A stretch of 42,295 nucleotides of DNA from Bacteroidaceae bacterium (lineage in GTDB: Bacteria; Bacteroidota; Bacteroidia; Bacteroidales; Bacteroidaceae): NCBI GenBank assembly GCA_024398635.1, contig JAKSIV010000020.1:1-42295 (forward strand), in the 5' to 3' direction. A program made the position numbers and the translations under genes. Under the pieces are notes generated by a model. That model ran no database searches. It had not been told where the DNA came from and worked only from the letters and a program-made list of their open reading frames with translations. This document shows positions 24,812-34,817 of this stretch, piece by piece (the stretch's first letter is position 1; each line of letters opens with the position of its first letter).

Positions 24812-26402
24812 GACATGTTCTTGCCTGTTACTTATAGCTACAGCCGTTCTTGCTGTGCTACCGTATGGCGGTTCTGTCAGTGACGGTCAGATAGTTGTCA
24901 AGTGGATGGGGACGGGTATAGCTTTCTGTGCATCAGTCTTGATAATGTCAATTGTTGGTCTATCCGAAGATGAGGTTAGGCCAACAATTGGCATTATGGA
25001 GTTGGGCATCCCCTTGCTTATAGCTGGTATTATGGTTGGAGTTCATTCAATCTTGCAGATAACAGGCATTGTGTCCGTACACTCCCCCTATGGTTGCCGT
25101 GTGTTGGCGGGTTTTGACAATCCGGCCGGCGTGGCATCGGCAATGGTCGTGTCATTCCCTTTCATGCTTGCGCTTGCCGATAGGATTAAGTATGACAGGA
25201 TTAGGCGTGTGACCGTAATAATGGCTTCTTGTGTTGTCATGGCGATATTGTTCATCGCCCGCTCGCGGACGGGCATATTGGCGGTAGGTACTGTTATGTT
25301 AATGTATGTGATTCACATTAAAAAGAAGACCGTAGCGAGGGGAGTTATTGCTACAATATTGATCTTTCTCGTAGTAGTTGCAGTTGCTTGTATTTCATTT
25401 GGGAAGAATGGTTCAAATAGCGGTCGTGCATTGATTCTCGAGGTCTGTTGGAATATGTTCAAGGATGCTCCGTTGTTAGGACATGGATTGCATGGCTTTC
25501 GCAGCCAATATATGATCTATCAAGCAGATTATCTGGACCATTGCGGTAGTAGTGTGTTACCTATGCTTGCTGATAATATAACTCACCCTCTTAATGAGTA
25601 TGTGCTGTTGGCTGTCAATTATGGATTGTTAGGATTATCTTTTTGGGCAATTGGAATCATAATAACCATTAGACATTATATCAAGAATCCAGACTCGGAC
25701 TCTTATGTGGGAATAATGGCATTGGCAGGGATAAGTGTTCTTTCTATGTTTTCTTATCCTTTCCGCTATCCCCTTACCGTGCTTGGATTGTTAATAGCAA
25801 TGTTTTTGATATACAAGAATGTTATCTGTGATGCGTATCAGAACATTGGACGAAAACTAAAAAAGGTTATAAGATTAATCGTGGCAGTTATTTCATTAGG
25901 AGGCGTCATAATAATTATAAAATGGACAACTCTTCAAATATGTTGGAGTAATCTATCTGATGAGTCTGTTAATACAGAGGATATGTTGAATGGATATGCT
26001 GAATTATATCCAAAGCTGAACGAAGATCCATATTTTTTGTACAATTACGCATATGTGTTGTCTGAAGCTGGGGATTATGAAAGAGCCTATCAAATGGCGA
26101 CAGAGAGTTTTATTAATATGTCCAATTATGATACAGCTTTGTCGTTGGCAGATAATGCAAAAGAATGCGGTAAACAAGAGTGTGCTGAAGAATATTATAG
26201 ACTCGCCTCGCGCATGTGTCCTGTAAGATTTATGCCTCTATATGAACTTTTCTATTTGTATAAGGACGAAGGTCGTACAGATGAGATGAAAATCACGGGA
26301 GAGAGTATCCTTTCCAAACCAGTTAAGGTTAATTCCTTCGAAATCCTGCGTATGAAGATGGACGTAAGACGTATAATGATGGAATTAAACTATGATTTTT
26401 AG
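24804..26402 (+). CDS. O-antigen ligase/polymerase-family membrane protein with TPR-like tail
   Basis: A 532-residue protein with about eleven membrane helices over residues 1-385 and a soluble C-terminal part of about 145 residues that looks TPR-like (NYAYVLSEAGDYERAYQMA). The family core is visible: FDNPAGVASAMVV, a conserved Arg-containing ARSRTG, and the large periplasmic loop GHGLHGFRSQY followed by THPLNEYVLL. Members (WaaL, Wzy, PglL) move a glycan from a lipid carrier onto lipid A, another glycan or a protein. No glycosyltransferases are nearby, so it must use a carrier glycan made elsewhere or have a different role. The ATG at 24804 is chosen over the longer frame from 24714, which overlaps the previous gene. 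Confidence 0.8.
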   Translation: MNKTCSCLLLIATAVLAVLPYGGSVSDGQIVVKWMGTGIAFCASVLIMSIVGLSEDEVRPTIGIMELGIPLLIAGIMVGVHSILQITGIVSVHSPYGCRVLAGFDNPAGVASAMVVSFPFMLALADRIKYDRIRRVTVIMASCVVMAILFIARSRTGILAVGTVMLMYVIHIKKKTVARGVIATILIFLVVVAVACISFGKNGSNSGRALILEVCWNMFKDAPLLGHGLHGFRSQYMIYQADYLDHCGSSVLPMLADNITHPLNEYVLLAVNYGLLGLSFWAIGIIITIRHYIKNPDSDSYVGIMALAGISVLSMFSYPFRYPLTVLGLLIAMFLIYKNVICDAYQNIGRKLKKVIRLIVAVISLGGVIIIIKWTTLQICWSNLSDESVNTEDMLNGYAELYPKLNEDPYFLYNYAYVLSEAGDYERAYQMATESFINMSNYDTALSLADNAKECGKQECAEEYYRLASRMCPVRFMPLYELFYLYKDEGRTDEMKITGESILSKPVKVNSFEILRMKMDVRRIMMELNYDF

Positions 26403-26434
26403 GGAAATCCCCCTCTCTTTTTAGGGATTTTCCC
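26402..26434 (+). other. Hairpin after the ligase gene
   Basis: GGGAAATCCC and GGGATTTTCCC can pair with a single bulged base around a 12-nt loop. It begins in the stop codon of the ligase gene. No T tract follows, so it could be an RNA-processing or stability hairpin, not a classical terminator. Confidence 0.5.
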
Positions 26435-26492
26435 CAGATCTTGTTGGAACTCAATAGGTATTTTTAAATGTTGCTTATTGTACCCTTTGCTT

Positions 26493-29198
26493 ATGAGACG
26501 GTTGGGACTATTGTTTGTTTGTGCTGCGCTGTTTGCGGTTGGCTGGGCCCAGACTGGTAATGATGCGCTGATGCGGTTTGCCGGGAATATTCATCAGTTC
26601 AATGCTATTTTCCCTCAGGAGAAAGTTTATCTGCAGTTTGACAACACTTCTTATTACACAGGTGAGACAATCTGGTTCAAGGCTTTTGTGACAAGAGCAT
26701 CGGACCTGATGCGGGCCCCGAGCAAGGTCCTGTATGTGGATCTGATATCACCAGCCGGCGAGGTGTTGAAACAGCAGAAACTAATGATTGTGGCCGGTCA
26801 GGCCGATGGCTCATTGACGCTGCTTGACGGTTCTACGGCCCAGGCACGCGATAAAAGAGGAATTCTGGAATATCCCAGCGGCTTTTATGAGGTACGTGCT
26901 TATACCAGTAACATGCTGAATTTTGATGAGAGCATTGTTTTCTCCCGCGTTTTTGCTGTTTTTGAAAAGCCCAAGAAAGAAGGTGATTATTATAATTCCA
27001 GTCCTGTTGTAAAGATCCGCAAGACAGATGATATGGATCCTCGTCCAAAAATTGAAAAGATAAACAACGTCAACGTATCGTTTTATCCCGAGGGCGGGCA
27101 TTTGATAATTGGCAAACCATGCCGTGTGGCTTTCAAGGTGACCGATGAGACCGGATTCGGTATCGATGCCCAGGGTAATCTTGAGGATGGTGCGATTTCA
27201 TTCTCAACCTTTCACAACGGAATGGGCGAATTTACGTTTACGCCTAAGGAGAAACGCAATCAGGTAAACATTACAGTTGACGGTAAGTCCAAGACCTTCA
27301 ATCTTCCACAGGCAGAGTCATCGGGCATTGTATTGAAGACAGAGCTATCGGAAATGGATGATATCCGGGTTACGGTAGATGCAACTGACGAATTCACGGG
27401 CACTATGCTCGGCCTGACTATTACCTGCCGCGGAGAGCTTATGGACTTTGTCACTATAGAGACGGGATCTGGACCGACAGAAAAAGAGTTGTCTCTTACG
27501 GGTGTACCCGAAGGTGTATGCCGGATCCATCTTTTTGACAGTGAAGGCACTTTATACGCAAGTCGCTCATTTTATCACCATAACCAGCTCATGAAATCAC
27601 CTGTACTGGATGTTACACCCGATAAGAGCAGCTATGGCCCGTTTGACAAGGTGTCACTCTCGTTCAGGCTGGCGGACGGTAACGGGAATCCATTCCGTGA
27701 CCGATTTTGCCTTTCGGTCCGTGATGTGCGCAGTCAAGGAAATCCCTTCGTGGATGATTTGCGTACATCAATGTTGCTGTCATCGGATTTGCGTGGAATG
27801 ATTGAATCGCCATCCTGGTACTTTGATAAGGATGATGCAGAACATGACTATGCGCTTGATTTGCTCTGTATGATTCAGGGCTGGGAGCGTTATGACTGGC
27901 AGACTATGACCGGTCAGAAGGTGTTTACTGAGAAACATCGTATTGAGGAGAGCCTGACCGTAAACGGTTGGGTTATGAATTCATCAGGAAAAAAGCCTAT
28001 GAATAACGTTGAGGTTAATGCCTCACTCGTTCCTCAAGACAAGAAACTTACAGAGCTATATTCCTATAAGACGGATTCTACGGGATATTGGGGCTTTGAT
28101 TTGGGCGTTGATTTTTATGACAAGGCACAATTCACGATTGGTGCCTCCACCGGCAAGAAGAAACGGATTATAGGTCCTGATGCCAGAATAGTGTTTGAAC
28201 GTTCCATTCAACCTTCTATTCGTGCTTTCCAACCGGAGGAACTTGTCGAAAAGAGCAATCAGATTAAAAAGAAGAGAGTTGAAGACAGTCATACTGCTCC
28301 AGATGAAGATGATGGTCTGCCGGCAGTAATCAGCAAGGAGAAAGGCTTTATACTACCCGAGGTTGAAATAGAGGAGGAGCGTATGTACATAGACTATTTT
28401 ACTTTCAAGGCCTATGATGTGATATACGACACGGAACAGGAGCTGGATAAAGGTGATTATTCTACGGACCTGTATGGGTATTTAAGAGAGAAGGGATATG
28501 AAATAGCTGATACATGTTTTGGCGATTTCAATGCTGATTCTGTAATTATCAACGGATTCAAGGCATTTTTCTACATTCATGATGCAAAGACCTATTATGA
28601 TAAAGGAATTGCAGACTATCCGTTCTCGATTGATGCACAGGATATAAGGAGCATAATTGTATATGACAGGCCTATGCTTATGTCTGAGATTATTCAGGTT
28701 TGCCCGTTGTTTGATGAATTTTTGAGCAAAGGCATGTTGACTATGCTAGGATCTGAAAATACAGGTTATAGGGATATGTTAATGGATGATATGCCTAATG
28801 AATTTGTCAATAACGATATTTTTCCTGGATATATCATTAACAGTGCTAGAAGAGATCCTAGAAAACTTGAGCGACGAAGGATACTGATAGACATTCAATT
28901 GAAGGAGAAGAGGGAGATGAGTACTCACTCTGACCTGTTCAGGTTGGATCGTCGCGTGACTACTGTAGACGGTTTTTCCAGACCTTACAGTTTTTATTCC
29001 CCCGAATACCCTGACGGTCCTATTCCCGGTGATGTGGATTATCGCCGTACCCTATATTGGAATCCCAATGTAATTACCGATGAGAATGGCCAGGTTGTAG
29101 TTGAATTTTACAACAATTCGAGCAGCACCAGGTTTAACGTAAGCGGTGCCGGTATCACGGCCTCCGGAATGCCTTATGTGCTTGATAAAGACTTCTAG
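26493..29198 (+). CDS. Large secreted MG2-type (macroglobulin-like) surface protein
   Basis: A 901-residue protein with a Sec signal (LFVCAALFAVGWAQ). Residues 30-150 carry a macroglobulin MG2-type beta domain (EKVYLQFDNTSYYTGETIWF, GFYEVRAYTSNML). More beta domains follow, then a carboxypeptidase-regulatory-like stretch near residue 490 (LTVNGWVMNSSGKKPMNNVEV). A region near 720 (QDIRSIIVYDRPML) recalls TonB plug domains, and the end (TLYWNPNVITDENGQVVVEF) again looks macroglobulin-like. Bacteroidetes carry many such proteins of unknown function. The ATG at 26493 gives the signal peptide directly; a TTG at 26478 is less likely. It stands 90 nt after the ligase gene, beyond a hairpin, so it may be a separate unit. 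Confidence 0.72.
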   Translation: MRRLGLLFVCAALFAVGWAQTGNDALMRFAGNIHQFNAIFPQEKVYLQFDNTSYYTGETIWFKAFVTRASDLMRAPSKVLYVDLISPAGEVLKQQKLMIVAGQADGSLTLLDGSTAQARDKRGILEYPSGFYEVRAYTSNMLNFDESIVFSRVFAVFEKPKKEGDYYNSSPVVKIRKTDDMDPRPKIEKINNVNVSFYPEGGHLIIGKPCRVAFKVTDETGFGIDAQGNLEDGAISFSTFHNGMGEFTFTPKEKRNQVNITVDGKSKTFNLPQAESSGIVLKTELSEMDDIRVTVDATDEFTGTMLGLTITCRGELMDFVTIETGSGPTEKELSLTGVPEGVCRIHLFDSEGTLYASRSFYHHNQLMKSPVLDVTPDKSSYGPFDKVSLSFRLADGNGNPFRDRFCLSVRDVRSQGNPFVDDLRTSMLLSSDLRGMIESPSWYFDKDDAEHDYALDLLCMIQGWERYDWQTMTGQKVFTEKHRIEESLTVNGWVMNSSGKKPMNNVEVNASLVPQDKKLTELYSYKTDSTGYWGFDLGVDFYDKAQFTIGASTGKKKRIIGPDARIVFERSIQPSIRAFQPEELVEKSNQIKKKRVEDSHTAPDEDDGLPAVISKEKGFILPEVEIEEERMYIDYFTFKAYDVIYDTEQELDKGDYSTDLYGYLREKGYEIADTCFGDFNADSVIINGFKAFFYIHDAKTYYDKGIADYPFSIDAQDIRSIIVYDRPMLMSEIIQVCPLFDEFLSKGMLTMLGSENTGYRDMLMDDMPNEFVNNDIFPGYIINSARRDPRKLERRRILIDIQLKEKREMSTHSDLFRLDRRVTTVDGFSRPYSFYSPEYPDGPIPGDVDYRRTLYWNPNVITDENGQVVVEFYNNSSSTRFNVSGAGITASGMPYVLDKDF

Positions 29199-29226
29199 TT
29201 TTTCCCTAATAATGAGAAAAAAGAAG

Positions 29227-29234
29227 TACCTTTG
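29227..29234 (+). promoter_or_regulatory. -7 element of valS
   Basis: TACCTTTG matches TAnnTTTG, 30 nt before the ATG at 29265. Confidence 0.6.
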
Positions 29235-29264
29235 CAGTCAATTTGGAAAAACAGGTATTTCTTT

Positions 29265-31949
29265 ATGGAATTAGCAAGCAAATACAACCCCGCTGATGTT
29301 GAGGGAAAGTGGTACAAGTACTGGGAGGATGGTAAGTTTTTTCACTCAGAGCCTGATGGCCGTGAGCCTTATACGATAGTCATTCCGCCACCAAATGTGA
29401 CTGGTGTGCTGCATATGGGACATATGCTTAACAACACCATCCAGGATATTCTGGTGCGTCGTGCCCGTATGATGGGTAAGAATGCTCTGTGGGTACCCGG
29501 AACAGACCACGCATCCATCGCTACCGAGGCCAAGGTTGTAGCAAAGCTTGCAGCCCAGGGAATAAAGAAGACAGATCTTACCCGTGAGGAGTTCCTGGGG
29601 CACGCATGGGAGTGGAAAGAGGAGCATGGAGGCATAATCCTGAAGCAGTTGCGCCGTCTGGGTTGCAGCTGTGACTGGGACCGCACCGCATTTACAATGG
29701 ATGACCTGCGCTCTGAGAGCGTAATCAAGGTGTTTGTTGACCTGTACAACAAGGGCCTGATATATCGCGGCGTTCGTATGGTGAACTGGGACCCCAAGGC
29801 TCAGACCGCACTCAGTGACGAGGAGGTAGTTTACAAGGAGGAGCACAGCAAGCTGTACTATCTCAAGTACTACGTTGCTGACCAGGAGACCGTAAAGCCT
29901 ACCGGTGCCGAGGGTGAGGTGGTACACAAGGATGCCAAGGGCTACTACGCTGTGGTTGCCACCACACGTCCCGAGACCATCATGGGTGATACCGCAATGT
30001 GCATCAACCCGGCCGATCCCAAGAACGGCTGGTTGAAGGGCCACAAGGTTATCGTTCCTCTGGTAAACCGCGTGATACCTGTAATCGAGGATGATTATGT
30101 TGACATTGAGTTCGGTACCGGATGTTTGAAGGTTACCCCTGCTCATGATGTCAATGACTATATGCTGGGTGAGAAGTACAACCTTGAGACCATCGACATA
30201 TTCAACGACAACGGTACTCTGAGCGAGAAGGCCGGACTGTACATCGGTATGGACCGCTTTGCCGTTAAGAAGCAGATTGCCATTGATCTGGATAACGCCG
30301 GTCTGTTGGAGAAGATGGAGGATTACACCAACAAGGTTGGCTACAGCGAGCGCAATCCGGACACTGTAATCGAGCCCAAGCTCTCAATGCAGTGGTTCCT
30401 CAAGATGAAGCACTTTGCCGATATGGCTCTGCCTCCCGTAATGAACGATGAGCTCAAGTTCTATCCGCCCAAATACAAGAACACCTACCGCAACTGGTTG
30501 GAGAACATCAAGGACTGGTGCATAAGCCGTCAGCTCTGGTGGGGACACCGCATCCCGGCTTACTTCATGCCCAAGGGCGGATTCGTAGTTGCCGAGACAA
30601 TTGATAAGGCTGTAGAGCTGGCACGCGCCAAGAGCGGCGACAACAGCCTTACCGTTGCCGATCTGCGTCAGGATGAGGATGTTCTGGATACCTGGTTCAG
30701 CTCATGGCTCTGGCCTATCAGCCTCTTTGACGGCATCAACAACCCCGACAACGAAGAGATAAAGTACTACTATCCCACAAATGACCTTGTGACCGGTCCG
30801 GATATCATATTCTTCTGGGTGGCACGTATGATCATGTCAGGTTATGAGTACAGACACGATATGCCTTTCCGCAACGTATACTTTACCGGTATTGTACGTG
30901 ACAAGCTGGGCCGCAAGATGAGTAAGTCTCTCGGAAACTCACCTGATCCCATAGGTCTGATTGAGCAGTACGGTGCCGATGGTGTTCGTATGGGTCTTAT
31001 GCTCTCAGCTCCTGCCGGTAACGACATACCGTTCGATGAGGCTATCTGCGAGCAGGGCCGTAACTTCAACAACAAGATCTGGAATGCGTTCCGTCTGACA
31101 CAGACCTGGACCGTAGCCGATATAGAGCAGCCCGAGAGCGCAAAGGTTGCAGTGGAGTGGTTCCGCAGCAAGTTGAACAGCACCGCTGCCGAGATGGATG
31201 ACCTGATGTCAAAGTACCGCATCAGCGAGGCCCTGATGGCAGTCTATAAGCTGTTCTGGGATGAGTTCGCAAGCTGGTATCTGGAGATCATCAAGCCTGT
31301 TTATGGCCAGCCTATCGACTCAAAGACATACGCTGCCACACTGGATATGTTTGAGCAGCTGCTTATGCTGCTGCATCCGTTCATGCCGTTCATCACTGAG
31401 GAACTCTGGCACGCAGTACGCGAGCGCAAGGACGGTGAGAGCATCATGAACCAGACTATCGTCGACCTTGTAAAGGGTAAGGCCGATGCCAAACTTCTTG
31501 CTCAGTTTGAGGATGCCAAGCAGGTAGTAACCGAGATCCGCTCGGTACGCAAGGCCAAGAACATCGGCCCCCGTGAGCCGCTTACAGTTGAGGCAGTGGG
31601 CAACAATCCGCTTGCAGCACTTGGCAGTGTAATCCTGAAGATGGCCGGACTGGATGAGATTGTCGTTGTGGCTGCCAAGAGTGAGGGTACAGCTGCGTTC
31701 ATGGTAGGAACCCAGGAGTATGCAGTACGTCTGGGCGGACTCATTGACGTTGAGGCTGAGCTTAAGAAGATGCAGGCTGAGCTGGAGCACTTAGAGGGAT
31801 TCCTCAAGGGTGTCAATGCCAAGCTTTCAAATGAGAACTTTGTGGCACACGCACCTGCCGCCGTCGTAGAGAACGAGCGCAAGAAACAGGCCGATGCCAC
31901 TCAGAAGATTGCAACCATAAAGGAGAGCATGGCAGCTCTTAAGAAATAA
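29265..31949 (+). CDS. valS: Valyl-tRNA synthetase
   Basis: An 894-residue class I aminoacyl-tRNA synthetase that charges tRNA-Val in the cytoplasm. The HIGH-type motif is in [15 protein letters not shown] and the KMSKS motif in [14 protein letters not shown]. The editing domain ([21 protein letters not shown]) and the C-terminal coiled coil (residues about 825-894) are present. Length is normal. The ATG at 29265 gives the family start [17 protein letters not shown]; the upstream frame from 29232 lies inside the promoter box. Its stop overlaps the next gene's ATG by one base. Confidence 0.97.
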   Translation: MELASKYNPADVEGKWYKYWEDGKFFHSEPDGREPYTIVIPPPNVTGVLHMGHMLNNTIQDILVRRARMMGKNALWVPGTDHASIATEAKVVAKLAAQGIKKTDLTREEFLGHAWEWKEEHGGIILKQLRRLGCSCDWDRTAFTMDDLRSESVIKVFVDLYNKGLIYRGVRMVNWDPKAQTALSDEEVVYKEEHSKLYYLKYYVADQETVKPTGAEGEVVHKDAKGYYAVVATTRPETIMGDTAMCINPADPKNGWLKGHKVIVPLVNRVIPVIEDDYVDIEFGTGCLKVTPAHDVNDYMLGEKYNLETIDIFNDNGTLSEKAGLYIGMDRFAVKKQIAIDLDNAGLLEKMEDYTNKVGYSERNPDTVIEPKLSMQWFLKMKHFADMALPPVMNDELKFYPPKYKNTYRNWLENIKDWCISRQLWWGHRIPAYFMPKGGFVVAETIDKAVELARAKSGDNSLTVADLRQDEDVLDTWFSSWLWPISLFDGINNPDNEEIKYYYPTNDLVTGPDIIFFWVARMIMSGYEYRHDMPFRNVYFTGIVRDKLGRKMSKSLGNSPDPIGLIEQYGADGVRMGLMLSAPAGNDIPFDEAICEQGRNFNNKIWNAFRLTQTWTVADIEQPESAKVAVEWFRSKLNSTAAEMDDLMSKYRISEALMAVYKLFWDEFASWYLEIIKPVYGQPIDSKTYAATLDMFEQLLMLLHPFMPFITEELWHAVRERKDGESIMNQTIVDLVKGKADAKLLAQFEDAKQVVTEIRSVRKAKNIGPREPLTVEAVGNNPLAALGSVILKMAGLDEIVVVAAKSEGTAAFMVGTQEYAVRLGGLIDVEAELKKMQAELEHLEGFLKGVNAKLSNENFVAHAPAAVVENERKKQADATQKIATIKESMAALKK

Positions 31950-32863
31950 TGGAAGAGAACCAGAATAAAACCAAGGGTAAATCCATATCGACAGGTGCAA
32001 TTGTCGGTATTGTGATTGCTTTCATAGCTGTGATAGGCGTTGCAGTCTTCTATATGCTTTCCTGGCAAAAGAGTCAGCAGGATATCGAGGAAATGACCCA
32101 GCTCTTTGAGATTGAGAAGGAGGAGATGGAGAACGAATACTCCGGATTCGCCGTACAATATGATGAGCTGAAGGTGCATATCTCCAATGACTCACTGATA
32201 CGTCAGCTGGACAAGGAGAAGCAGCGTACCCAGCAGTTATTAGAGGAGTTGCGTCAGACCAAGGCTACCAATGCAGCCGAGATTACCCGACTCAAGAAAG
32301 AGCTGACAACCGTGCGTGCGGTGATGCGTACCTACGTGATTCAGATAGACTCTTTGGATCAGATCAACAAGCAGCTGACCAAGGAGAATACCCGCGTACG
32401 TCAGCAGTACCAGGAGCAGACCAAGGTTGTTGAGCAGCTTACAGTCGATAAGCAGAAAGCCGAGGAGAAGGTGGCTCTTGCATCACAGCTTGATGCCGCT
32501 GCGATAACGGTTACTCCCAACAACAAGCGCGGTAAGGAGGATCATAAGGTCAAGAACGTAACACAGTTTGTGGTCAACTTTACCATCGTCAAGAACATAA
32601 CCGTTCAGACTGGTGAGAAGACCGTATATCTGCGCATAACCAAACCTGACGGCGAGCCGTTGGTAAAGGATGCAAGCAACACTTTCAGATATGAGAACGT
32701 GTCACTTGAGTACTCTGCCAAGAAGTATATCGAATATACCGGCGAGCAGCAGGAGGTAACCATGTACTGGGATGTTGAGGAATATCTCAGTGCAGGCACA
32801 TACACCGCATATCTGTTTGTCGATGGTGTTATGATTGGCGAACAGAGCGTAACACTTAACTGA
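31949..32863 (+). CDS. Membrane-anchored coiled-coil protein of unknown function
   Basis: A 304-residue protein with a short cytoplasmic tail, one membrane helix at about residues 17-39 (AIVGIVIAFIAVIGVAVFYM), a long charged coiled coil (about 45-175, for example KQRTQQLLEELRQTKATNAA), and a beta-rich C-terminal domain (TQFVVNFTIVKNITVQTGEK). I do not know a specific family. It is coupled to valS by a TAATG overlap and lies 13 nt before the helicase gene, so all three are probably cotranscribed. Confidence 0.75.
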   Translation: MEENQNKTKGKSISTGAIVGIVIAFIAVIGVAVFYMLSWQKSQQDIEEMTQLFEIEKEEMENEYSGFAVQYDELKVHISNDSLIRQLDKEKQRTQQLLEELRQTKATNAAEITRLKKELTTVRAVMRTYVIQIDSLDQINKQLTKENTRVRQQYQEQTKVVEQLTVDKQKAEEKVALASQLDAAAITVTPNNKRGKEDHKVKNVTQFVVNFTIVKNITVQTGEKTVYLRITKPDGEPLVKDASNTFRYENVSLEYSAKKYIEYTGEQQEVTMYWDVEEYLSAGTYTAYLFVDGVMIGEQSVTLN

Positions 32864-32876
32864 TTTTCCCGTTTTA

Positions 32877-34817
32877 ATGAGCACATTTCGCGAACTTGGG
32901 GTATCGGGGCCGATACTCAAGGCTATTGAAGAGTTAGGATTTGAGAACCCCATGCCTGTCCAGGAGGCGGTAATTCCGTATCTTCTGGAGGAGGGTAGCG
33001 GCGATGTGGTCGCATTGGCACAGACCGGTACAGGTAAGACCGCTGCATACGGAATACCTGTGATACAGCGAACCGATGTTGACAGCAAGGATGCCCAGTT
33101 CCTGATACTGAGTCCTACACGTGAACTTTGCGTTCAGATAGCCAGTGACCTGGCCGATTTCTCACACTACATAGAGGGCCTGCATGTGATTCCCATGTAC
33201 GGCGGCTCATCGATAGAGAACCAGATCCGTAACTTCAAGCGCGGAGCACACGTTATTGTGGCTACTCCGGGTCGTCTCATTGACCTTATGGAGCGCGGCG
33301 TGGTCAAACTTGATACAATCCGCACCGTTATCCTTGATGAGGCCGATGAGATGCTCAACATGGGATTCTCTGAGGACCTTGAAAAGATACTCTCATCGGT
33401 TCCCGTGGAGCGTAAGATGCTTATGTTCTCGGCCACCATGAGCAAGGAGATTCAGACCATATCACAGAAATATCTGAACCATGCCCGCGAGATTGTCATC
33501 GGCACACGTAATGAGGGTGCCGAGAACGTGGAGCACGTCTATTATATGGTTCACGCCAAGGACAAGTACCTGGCATTGAAACGTATTGTCGATTATTACC
33601 CGTCTATATATGCAATCATATTCTGCCGTACCCGATTGGAGACGCAGGAGATTGCCGACAAGCTGATGCAGGACGGCTACAATGCCGATTCATTGCACGG
33701 CGACCTTTCGCAGGCGCAGCGTGACCTGACCATGAACAAGTTCCGCAAGCACCAGCTGCAGCTTTTGGTTGCAACCGATGTTGCTGCACGCGGTCTTGAT
33801 GTGGATAATCTGACTCACGTGATTAATTTCGGTTTGCCCGATGATATTGAGAACTATACCCACCGCAGCGGCCGTACAGGCAGAGCAGGCAAGAAGGGTG
33901 TGTCTATATCAATCGTGAACCTGCGTGAGAAGGGTAAGATACGTTTCATAGAGAAGGCCATAGGCAAGACATTCGTTCAGGGCGTGATGCCCACCGGTAC
34001 CCAGATATGCGAGAAGCAGCTCTACAAGGTTATAGATGACTTGGAGCGCATTGAGGTCAATGAGGAACAGATTGAGAAGTTCCTGCCCGATATATTCCGC
34101 CGTCTGGACTGGATGGACAAGAACGATATAATCAAACGTATCGTGACCCGTGAGTTCGGGCGTTTTGTGCGCTACTATCAGGATGCTCCGGAGCTTGAGG
34201 AGGTTACCGGCAATGATGTTGAAGGCGAGAAACGCAAGAAAAAGGACCGTCACCGTGCGCAGAAGGGTTACACCCGCTTTTTTATCAATATCGGCAAGAA
34301 AGACCACGTTCAGCCTGTTCATATCATTGAGATGCTTAACCGCAATGTGGCCGGGCGCGTGGATGTGGGCCGCATCGACCTAATGCAGAACTTCTCGTTC
34401 TTTGAGTGCCCTGAGGAGTATACCGAGGAGATTGTCATCGGCATGGACGGCGTAAACTACAAAGGCCGTCAGGTGCATGTTGAGGTGGCCGAGACCCGCT
34501 CGGAGGATGGTGAGGAGAAGCCTGTACGTGTTGAGAAAAAGGCTCGTCGTGAAGAGAAACCCCGCAGGGAAGATAAGCCCCGTCGTGAGGAGAAAACTTC
34601 CCGTACTCCCAAGCGTGCTCCAAAAGTCCAGGTAGCCCAGGACGATGATTTCTGGAATAATTTTGAAGATGAGGACTGGCATCAGTTCTTCCGCAGCGAG
34701 GGTGCCGGCAAATCCAAAAAGAAGTCATCGTCGCGCAAGGAGAAACCAGCCCGCAAGGAGAAGGTGAACGGCCGCAAAGCCGCCCGCACCAAACCTTCCA
34801 AAAAATCCCGCCGTTGA
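32877..34817 (+). CDS. DEAD-box ATP-dependent RNA helicase (DeaD/CsdA-like)
   Basis: A 646-residue helicase with all standard motifs: Q-motif region GFENPMPVQ, AQTGTGKT, PTRELCVQI, TPGRLID, DEAD, SAT, and HRSGRTGRAGKKG in the second RecA domain. From about residue 460 (YTRFFINIGKKDHVQP) there is a DbpA/CsdA-type RNA-binding domain, then a long basic tail of about 100 residues rich in Arg, Lys and Glu. Such enzymes remodel RNA during ribosome assembly and cold growth. The stop codon TGA is also the first three bases of a 31-bp inverted repeat. Confidence 0.93.
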   Translation: MSTFRELGVSGPILKAIEELGFENPMPVQEAVIPYLLEEGSGDVVALAQTGTGKTAAYGIPVIQRTDVDSKDAQFLILSPTRELCVQIASDLADFSHYIEGLHVIPMYGGSSIENQIRNFKRGAHVIVATPGRLIDLMERGVVKLDTIRTVILDEADEMLNMGFSEDLEKILSSVPVERKMLMFSATMSKEIQTISQKYLNHAREIVIGTRNEGAENVEHVYYMVHAKDKYLALKRIVDYYPSIYAIIFCRTRLETQEIADKLMQDGYNADSLHGDLSQAQRDLTMNKFRKHQLQLLVATDVAARGLDVDNLTHVINFGLPDDIENYTHRSGRTGRAGKKGVSISIVNLREKGKIRFIEKAIGKTFVQGVMPTGTQICEKQLYKVIDDLERIEVNEEQIEKFLPDIFRRLDWMDKNDIIKRIVTREFGRFVRYYQDAPELEEVTGNDVEGEKRKKKDRHRAQKGYTRFFINIGKKDHVQPVHIIEMLNRNVAGRVDVGRIDLMQNFSFFECPEEYTEEIVIGMDGVNYKGRQVHVEVAETRSEDGEEKPVRVEKKARREEKPRREDKPRREEKTSRTPKRAPKVQVAQDDDFWNNFEDEDWHQFFRSEGAGKSKKKSSSRKEKPARKEKVNGRKAARTKPSKKSRR

